Origin: an uncultured Mycoplasmatota bacterium
GTDB taxonomy: Bacteria > Bacillota_I > Bacilli_A > RF39 > UBA660
Assembly: GCA_900553435.1 (NCBI GenBank)
Contig: USDC01000045.1
Span: forward strand, 1 to 6,183
DNA: 6,183 nucleotides
Direction of reading: 5' to 3'
Shown: positions 1-4,817 of the stretch, in pieces
How the letters are laid out: each line of letters begins with the position of its first letter
Numbering within the stretch: the first letter of the stretch is position 1
Position numbers and translations under genes: made by a program
Notes under the pieces: generated by a model
The model's input: only the letters and a program-made list of their open reading frames with translations
What the model was told of the DNA's origin: nothing
Databases searched by the model: none

Positions 1-1
1 T

Positions 2-1393
2 TTTCTTTTATTATATTTAAAAAAGAAACAAAAATTAAATACAATAGTAAAAACACTATCAATAATTTTTGTTAGCTTAAATATTATATATAGTTCAAAT
101 ATTTTAACCAAACAAATAGATTATGATTTTACTAATAAAAGTTATTCTGAAATATATAATTATGCAAAGAAAAATAACATAGAATTAAAAACTGTTTATG
201 AATACTCTGATGATGTAAGAAAAAACAAAATAATAAATTATGATGTAATAGAAAACAAAAATTTAATAAGTATATTAATAAGTGGTGGCCCAAACTACGA
301 AAAAAAAGTAATTATACCAGATATGAGTGAATGGGATTTAAATAAAATAACTGAGTATTTAACTGAAAACAAACTTACAAATGTAGTAGTTGATTTTGTA
401 AAAGAAGATGGATGTACTCCAAACTCTTTACTATCACAAAACATTACTGGAACACTTAAAAGAAATGAGGAATTAAACTTAAAATTCTGTTTAAGTGATA
501 ACCTAAAAAAAATAAACATGAAAGACATAACAAATAAAAACAAAATAGAAACAATCATATATCTAAAAAGTAATGATATAGATTATGAAATAAAAGAAGA
601 ATTTAACAAAGTAATTGAAAAAAACAACATTATAAAAAGTGATAAAAACATTGGAGACGAACTAATACCACACAAATCTAAAGTAACTCTTTATGTTTCA
701 ATTGGTACAGAAATAATAATTCCAAATTTAGAAAAAATGAGTAAAAATGAAATATATAACTGGATACTAAACAATAACATTAATGCCGAATTTAAAAATA
801 TTTACGATGAAGAAAAAGAAAAAGGAGAATTTATTAAATCCAACTATAAAACAAAAGACAAAATAAGTGAAAAAGATAAAATAATATTATACTTTTCAAA
901 AGGAACACTTACTCTTCCTAACTTCTCAAAACTAACAGAATTTACAAACTGGGCAAAAAGAAATGACATTAAATACAAAGAAGAATATATAAAAAGTGAT
1001 AAAGAACCTGGTGAAATTGTTAAATTTTCAGTTAAACCAGGAACTAAAATAAATTCTTTAGAAACAATTACTGTTTATATTGCAAAAGAAAATAATATTA
1101 CTATTCCTAATTTCATTGGAATGAATAAAACAGAAATAGATGCTTTATGTAATAAAAACAACTTAAATTGTAAATTTACTTATAAAGAAAACGAACAAGA
1201 AAATGACATATGTATTAATCAAAGTATAAAAGCTGGTTCTAATGTTACAAAAGAAAAAGAAATCACAATTACTTTATCTAAACAAATAAATGCTTCAAAA
1301 CCAAAAGATAACAACAAAGAAAAAACTAAAGATAATAAAAAAAATGAATACAAAAAAGATAATTCAATATTAGATATGTTTGACATAAAATAA
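2..1393 (+). CDS. PASTA-repeat membrane protein, 5'-truncated by the window edge
   Basis: The frame is open from base 2 to the TAA at 1391-1393, giving 463 visible codons. The first in-frame ATG (323) lies inside a PASTA-like repeat and has no good ribosome binding site, so it is not the start. No in-frame start precedes it, so the true start is left of the window. A Lys-rich stretch (visible residues 7-11) precedes a hydrophobic segment (about 15-35), probably a transmembrane helix with the rest outside. About six PASTA-like units follow (about 40-97, 102-167, 168-237, 238-302, 303-363, 364-428), several opening with the typical I-P-N/D motif (IIIPNL, TLPNF, ITIPNF) and closing in a beta strand ending S-x-G. 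A Lys/Asn-rich tail (429-463) ends the protein. PASTA domains are known to bind peptidoglycan or muropeptides, in PrkC/StkP-type kinases and class B PBPs. No kinase or transpeptidase part is visible, so whether this is a kinase C-terminus or a PASTA-only protein is open. Confidence 0.85.
   Translation, partial: FLLLYLKKKQKLNTIVKTLSIIFVSLNIIYSSNILTKQIDYDFTNKSYSEIYNYAKKNNIELKTVYEYSDDVRKNKIINYDVIENKNLISILISGGPNYEKKVIIPDMSEWDLNKITEYLTENKLTNVVVDFVKEDGCTPNSLLSQNITGTLKRNEELNLKFCLSDNLKKINMKDITNKNKIETIIYLKSNDIDYEIKEEFNKVIEKNNIIKSDKNIGDELIPHKSKVTLYVSIGTEIIIPNLEKMSKNEIYNWILNNNINAEFKNIYDEEKEKGEFIKSNYKTKDKISEKDKIILYFSKGTLTLPNFSKLTEFTNWAKRNDIKYKEEYIKSDKEPGEIVKFSVKPGTKINSLETITVYIAKENNITIPNFIGMNKTEIDALCNKNNLNCKFTYKENEQENDICINQSIKAGSNVTKEKEITITLSKQINASKPKDNNKEKTKDNKKNEYKKDNSILDMFDIK
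119..1285 (+). repeat. About six tandem PASTA-like protein repeats
   Basis: These are degenerate units of about 60-70 codons. Each has an alpha-helical start (e.g. the run beginning KNEIYNWILNNN), a middle strand, and a closing beta strand such as VTLYVSIGTE, IILYFSKGT, ITVYIAKE or ITITLSK. The repeats are visible at protein level only; the DNA has diverged. Unit borders are approximate, and the first and third units are the weakest matches. Confidence 0.7.
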
Positions 1394-1432
1394 AAGATAA
1401 AATTACTATTTAAAATAATTTTATCTTTTTTT
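1392..1432. terminator. Bidirectional intrinsic terminator between convergent genes
   Basis: A perfect 14-bp inverted repeat (1392-1405 and 1416-1429) encloses a 10-nt loop (1406-1415). On the plus strand the right arm runs into a T-tract (1426-1432). On the minus strand the other arm is followed by TTTTATTTT. The stem has only one G:C pair, so its strength comes from length. It begins inside the stop codon of the PASTA gene, and its right arm contains the stop codon (1421-1423) and last codons of the transferase gene, so it can end transcription from either side. Confidence 0.8.
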
Positions 1433-2494
1433 ATGCTTTTCCTTTATATCCTTTAACTTCTTCCTATCAAAAATTATATCAGTTTTTAAAACAATAAATA
1501 ACAATATAAATAATAAAACTATATAAACAGCCATCATTTCATCTGTATAATCAAGTGCATAAAATATACTTGCCACTGAAAACAAAATATTTATAAAACA
1601 AATTATTATTAAAGTCTTAACAGGAGAAGAAGTGATTTTTAGAAGTTGATGATGCAGATGCTCCTTATCAGCATGTGCTATAGACTCACCTTTTATCTTT
1701 CTTCTAATAATCGCAAAAGCTGTATCAAGTATCGGAATTGCTAGAATTAAAAGTGGAATAAAAAGTGAAGTAAGAGTTACATTTTTAAACCCTAATAATG
1801 CAATTACTGATATCATAAGCCCTAAAAATGTAGAACCAGTATCTCCCATAAAAAGTTTAGCTGGTGGAAAATTAAATATTAGAAAACCTAAAGTTGCACC
1901 AATCATTATAATCGAAAGCATTATATCAAGACCACCAAATTTATTTAATATAATCGCAATAATCGCAACAGTTATAAAATAAATTGTAGAAATTGATGCT
2001 GCAAGTCCGTCCATTCCATCAATTAAATTAATCGCATTTATTATAGCTACTATAAATAATACTGAAATAATTGGGCCTAATATTTGTCCAAAATTAATAT
2101 TTACCCCTAAAGCAGTAATCTCAGTAAAAGCTAAATTACCATAAAAAACAATTACAGATGCTACTGCAAGCTGAATTAAAAACTTATATCTTGCTTTAAT
2201 TGGCCTAATATCATCAATAAGACCTGTAACTATAATTATAAAACTAGCAATTAAAATTGATAACATTAATACACTTTCTCTTGCAAAAAAGATATAACCA
2301 AGTAAAAATCCAAAAAATATTGCAAGACCTCCCAAAGTAGGAATTGGCTTTTTATGTATTTTTCTTTTATTTGGTTTATCTAGTGCCCCAATGAAATTAG
2401 AAATTTTAATAGTTAAAGGGACAAACGCACACGTTGCTAAAAAGCAGACAAGTATTACTAAAAATATACTATGCCCATTTACAACTAAAGTCAT
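1421..2494 (-). CDS. tagO: Undecaprenyl-phosphate GlcNAc-1-phosphate transferase, TagO/WecA family
   Basis: This 357-residue polytopic membrane enzyme belongs to the MraY/WecA/TagO family. The family transfers a sugar-1-phosphate (GlcNAc-1-P in TagO/WecA) from a UDP-sugar to undecaprenyl phosphate on the cytoplasmic face, the first step of wall teichoic acid or other surface polymers. Family signatures are all present: the HKKPIPTLGG segment (47-56), the catalytic DD pair (D94, D95) before R-P-I-K-A-R-Y-K, NLIDGMDGLA (156-165), the F-M-G-D-T-G-S loop (215-221, D218), and the His motif HADKEHLHHQLL (274-285). The His motif is typical of WecA/TagO rather than MraY. About ten or eleven hydrophobic helices fill the rest, and the C-terminus is Lys-rich. 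The length is normal for the family. The ATG at 2494 follows AGAGGTG with a 4-nt gap, which supports this start. It is alone on its strand here, divergent from the hydrolase operon and convergent with the PASTA gene. Which sugar polymer it starts is not shown by this window. Confidence 0.93.
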   Translation of the reverse strand: MTLVVNGHSIFLVILVCFLATCAFVPLTIKISNFIGALDKPNKRKIHKKPIPTLGGLAIFFGFLLGYIFFARESVLMLSILIASFIIIVTGLIDDIRPIKARYKFLIQLAVASVIVFYGNLAFTEITALGVNINFGQILGPIISVLFIVAIINAINLIDGMDGLAASISTIYFITVAIIAIILNKFGGLDIMLSIIMIGATLGFLIFNFPPAKLFMGDTGSTFLGLMISVIALLGFKNVTLTSLFIPLLILAIPILDTAFAIIRRKIKGESIAHADKEHLHHQLLKITSSPVKTLIIICFINILFSVASIFYALDYTDEMMAVYIVLLFILLFIVLKTDIIFDRKKLKDIKEKHKKR

Positions 2495-2498
2495 ATTA

Positions 2499-2505
2499 CA
2501 CCTCT
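2499..2505 (-). promoter_or_regulatory. Ribosome binding site of tagO
   Basis: Read on the minus strand this is AGAGGTG, 4 nt before the ATG. It matches the 16S 3' end (complement of CACCTC) and fixes the start at 2494. Confidence 0.75.
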
Positions 2506-2514
2506 TTTATAGAT

Positions 2515-2542
2515 ATTATACACTATTTATCATTAATTTAAA
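2515..2542 (-). promoter_or_regulatory. Candidate sigma-A promoter of tagO
   Basis: On the minus strand there is a perfect TATAAT -10 (2520-2515) with a 4/6 -35 match, TTTAAA (2542-2537), 16 nt upstream. Transcription would start near 2508, leaving a leader of only about 14 nt that still contains the ribosome binding site. The region is AT-rich and the -35 is weak, so chance cannot be excluded. Confidence 0.45.
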
Positions 2543-2572
2543 GATTTTTTGCCATTTTTATAGACAAAAGTA

Positions 2573-2617
2573 TACAAAAAACGTTATTTTTTTAATTACA
2601 ATATTGTACAAAAATCG
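2573..2617 (+). repeat. Direct repeat TACAAAAAWCG in the divergent promoter region
   Basis: TACAAAAAACG (2573-2583) and TACAAAAATCG (2607-2617) match at 10 of 11 bases, 34 bp apart (about three helical turns). The second copy overlaps the -35 of the rightward promoter, whose TTGTACAA (2604-2611) is also an 8-bp palindrome. GACAAAA also occurs twice (2563-2569, 2617-2623). It could be an operator, or chance in A-rich DNA. Confidence 0.35.
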
Positions 2618-2632
2618 ACAAAATGATATAAT
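2604..2632 (+). promoter_or_regulatory. Sigma-A promoter (extended -10) of the hydrolase-cohesin operon
   Basis: TTGTAC (2604-2609, 3/6 match to the -35 consensus) and a perfect TATAAT (2627-2632) are separated by exactly 17 nt. TG at 2624-2625, one base before the -10, makes a textbook extended -10 that can compensate for the weak -35. Transcription would start near 2639-2641, leaving a leader of about 40 nt before the ATG at 2679. A T/A-rich tract lies upstream (2584-2598). Confidence 0.75.
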
Positions 2633-2666
2633 GTTATAATAGTTAGGATAGAAAATAGAGTAAGAT

Positions 2667-2672
2667 GAGGTG
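2667..2672 (+). promoter_or_regulatory. Ribosome binding site of the glucosaminidase gene
   Basis: GAGGTG lies 6 nt (TAATAA) before the ATG at 2679. The 11-nt context GAGGTGTAATA is identical to that of tagO on the other strand (2494-2504). Confidence 0.8.
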
Positions 2673-2678
2673 TAATAA

Positions 2679-4805
2679 ATGAACAAATCAAAAATAATTT
2701 TAATATTAACTATTTGGGTTGTTACATTTTTTATATTAATTCCAAAACTTAGTGCCAAAATACTGGTGACTGCGACAGTCAACTCTGATAACGGAATAAA
2801 TGTAAGAAGTGGAGCTGGTACTGGATATGGTATCTTAGGAGCTATACAAAATGGTAGTGAAATATCACTTCAAAGCACTACAAAATATTCAGGAACTGGT
2901 TGCTCAAAAGGATGGTATAAAATAACATACAACAACAAAACTGGTTATGTTTGTTCAAACTATGTTACAAACGTACAATCAATAGATACAAACAATGTTT
3001 ATGTTGAAAACGATTGGATTGCCAGAGTAAATGCAACAGACGGTCTTGGTTTTAGAGCTACAGCTAGTACAAGCGGAACTAGACTTGGCACTCTAACCTA
3101 TGGTGTTAATGTAACAATACTAAGCGAAGCTGCCGCAGGTAATGGTTGCTCTGGAAAATGGTATAAAATAAAATATAATAATAAAACAGGCTATGCTTGT
3201 AGTGATTACATAATAAAAAAAGCCAATGTTACAAGCTCATCTACTAAATATGACTCAACTTGGAAAAGCGCTGGATTTCCAGAAAGCTATTGGCCATATT
3301 TAACTTACTTAAAAACAAAATATCCAAACTGGACATTTACAGCCGTAAAAACAAATACTAACTTCACTGATGCAATACTCGCAGAATACGGTGCTAACTC
3401 AATACAATCTACTGATAATGCAGTTACTACTAGTACTTCCCAAGTAGAAACAGGTGGATGGTACAACGTAAGACATGAAGCAATTGCTTTTTACCTAGAC
3501 CCTAGAAACTTCTTAAATGAAAAAGCGATATTTGTATATGAAAATAATAACTATAACTCAGCTATTCATACAAGCGCAGTTGTAACTTCAACATTTAATG
3601 GAGGAACAAACAAAAAATATGCATCAAGCTTCGTAACTGCTGGTAAATCAAAATCAATAAGTCCAGTTCACCTAGCAACAAGAAGTATACAAGAAGTTGG
3701 AAGAAATGGAAATGATGCTACAAAAGGCCCTTATTACAACTTCTTTAACATAGGAGCATACAGTAGTTGCTCTAACCCACTACAATGTGGAATAGATTAT
3801 GCAAAAAGTAAAGGATGGAACACACCAGTAAAAGCAATAACTGCTGGAGCTGACTTAATAAAAACTAATTATTACAACAATAATCAAAAAACTAGATACT
3901 TTGAAAAATTTAATGTAATAAATGCAAAATATAACAATCAATATATGACAAACATACAAGCACCTCTAACAGAGGGAGCAAATGCTTATAGTAATTATGT
4001 AAGCAACAAAGTGCAATCAAAAGCTATTAACTTTATAATTCCTGTATTTAACAACATGCCAGAATATACAAGCTTACCAGGAAGTCAAAATACTGATGCA
4101 ACACTTAGTTCAATAAAAATTGATGGAACAACAATCAGTGGTTTTGATAAAGACGTCGTAGAATATGTTTTACCAAGTGTACCTAGCACTAAAACAAGCA
4201 TAAATATTACTGCGACTACAAGCAAATCAACAAGTAAAGTAACAGGAACTGGAGTAAAAACATTAAAATCAGGATTAAATACATTTACACTTACAGTTAC
4301 TGCTCAAGCTGGAAACACAGAAACATATACAATTAAAGTAAATAAACTAACAACTGAAAATGAAAGTGACCTAACAGCTGATACTATCGCAGTAAGTGCT
4401 GGAGGAAAATTAAATAACAGTTACTTAAGTGGATTTACACCAGGAATAACAGCTTTAATACTTAAAAATACATTTAAACAAATTAGTTCAATAGTAAATA
4501 CAACAATTAATACATCTAGTGGAAAAGCAAAATCTGATAGTGAAAAAATAAAAACTGGAGACAAAGTTACAATTACTAACTCAAAATCTACTAGAACTTA
4601 CACATTAGTTGTTAAAGGAGACAACAATGGAGACGGAATTATTAATACTGTTGATTTAGTATACATAAGAAAAGTTATTAAAAACTCAAACGCACTTAAT
4701 GCTTTATATAAAGAAGCATCTGATATAAATAGAGACGGAAAAATAAACACAGTTGACCTTGTTTATATAAGAAAACATATCGCAGGAGATTCTGTAATTA
4801 AATAG
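2679..4805 (+). CDS. Secreted GH73-type N-acetylglucosaminidase with SH3 domains and C-terminal dockerin
   Basis: The 708-residue protein has a signal peptide (1-26, cleavage likely after LSA, no lipobox) and two SH3-like domains (about 30-98 and 113-180; NVRSGAGTGY and LGFRATASTSG starts, each ending G-Y-x-C-S). The glucosaminidase domain (about 190-460) has YPNWTF, the DPRNFLN motif (274-280), a likely catalytic Glu in R-S-I-Q-E-V-G (E339) and N-F-F-N-I-G-A-Y (354-361). A cadherin-like beta-sandwich (about 471-557), an Ig-like module often found before dockerins (about 560-646) and a type I dockerin (648-703) follow. GH73 enzymes cut the glycan strand after GlcNAc, so an autolysin or wall-remodelling role is likely. 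All six Cys come in close pairs (75/92, 157/174, 364/370), suggesting disulfides. A strong promoter and GAGGTG site precede the ATG. A 12-nt gap leads to a membrane cohesin gene, its probable anchoring partner. The catalytic residue is assigned by motif, not proven. Confidence 0.9.
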   Translation: MNKSKIILILTIWVVTFFILIPKLSAKILVTATVNSDNGINVRSGAGTGYGILGAIQNGSEISLQSTTKYSGTGCSKGWYKITYNNKTGYVCSNYVTNVQSIDTNNVYVENDWIARVNATDGLGFRATASTSGTRLGTLTYGVNVTILSEAAAGNGCSGKWYKIKYNNKTGYACSDYIIKKANVTSSSTKYDSTWKSAGFPESYWPYLTYLKTKYPNWTFTAVKTNTNFTDAILAEYGANSIQSTDNAVTTSTSQVETGGWYNVRHEAIAFYLDPRNFLNEKAIFVYENNNYNSAIHTSAVVTSTFNGGTNKKYASSFVTAGKSKSISPVHLATRSIQEVGRNGNDATKGPYYNFFNIGAYSSCSNPLQCGIDYAKSKGWNTPVKAITAGADLIKTNYYNNNQKTRYFEKFNVINAKYNNQYMTNIQAPLTEGANAYSNYVSNKVQSKAINFIIPVFNNMPEYTSLPGSQNTDATLSSIKIDGTTISGFDKDVVEYVLPSVPSTKTSINITATTSKSTSKVTGTGVKTLKSGLNTFTLTVTAQAGNTETYTIKVNKLTTENESDLTADTIAVSAGGKLNNSYLSGFTPGITALILKNTFKQISSIVNTTINTSSGKAKSDSEKIKTGDKVTITNSKSTRTYTLVVKGDNNGDGIINTVDLVYIRKVIKNSNALNALYKEASDINRDGKINTVDLVYIRKHIAGDSVIK
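4620..4787 (+). other. Type I dockerin domain (two EF-hand-like repeats)
   Basis: Repeat 1 starts at D648 and repeat 2 at D682. Both follow D-x-N-x-D-G-x-I-N-x-x-D-L: ligands D648, N650, D652, N656, D659 and D682, N684, D686, N690, D693. Both then share TVDLVYIRK. All calcium-ligand positions are intact. The usual cohesin-contact positions 10/11 and 17/18 are T-V and R-K in both repeats. Confidence 0.92.
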
Positions 4806-4811
4806 AAGGAG
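4806..4811 (+). promoter_or_regulatory. Ribosome binding site of the cohesin gene
   Basis: AAGGAG lies immediately after the TAG stop (4803-4805) of the hydrolase gene and 6 nt before the ATG at 4818. No terminator or separate promoter is visible in the 12-nt gap, which supports co-transcription. Confidence 0.85.
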
Positions 4812-4817
4812 AAAAAT

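Noticed and set aside
323..325. ATG as the start of the PASTA gene
   Set aside because: The frame is open back to base 2 with a membrane segment and another PASTA-like unit, and this ATG falls inside a repeat just after the I-I-P motif.
295..558. Minus-strand open frame of 87 codons
   Set aside because: It is antisense to the PASTA gene, whose repeats run through it. It has no ribosome binding site and a Phe/Ser-rich composition typical of reversed AAA-rich codons.
2391..2639. Plus-strand open frame of 82 codons
   Set aside because: It starts antisense inside tagO and runs through both divergent promoters. No ribosome binding site and no recognisable product.
2635..2640. Second TATAAT as the -10 of the hydrolase operon
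   Set aside because: The only -35-like match, TCGACA (2615-2620), would be 14 nt away, too short. The TATAAT at 2627-2632 has a 17-nt spacer and an extended TG.
2558..2782. Minus-strand open frame of 74 codons
   Set aside because: It is antisense to the signal peptide and promoter of the hydrolase gene. Its product is only hydrophobic and Tyr/Ile-rich, and there is no start signal.
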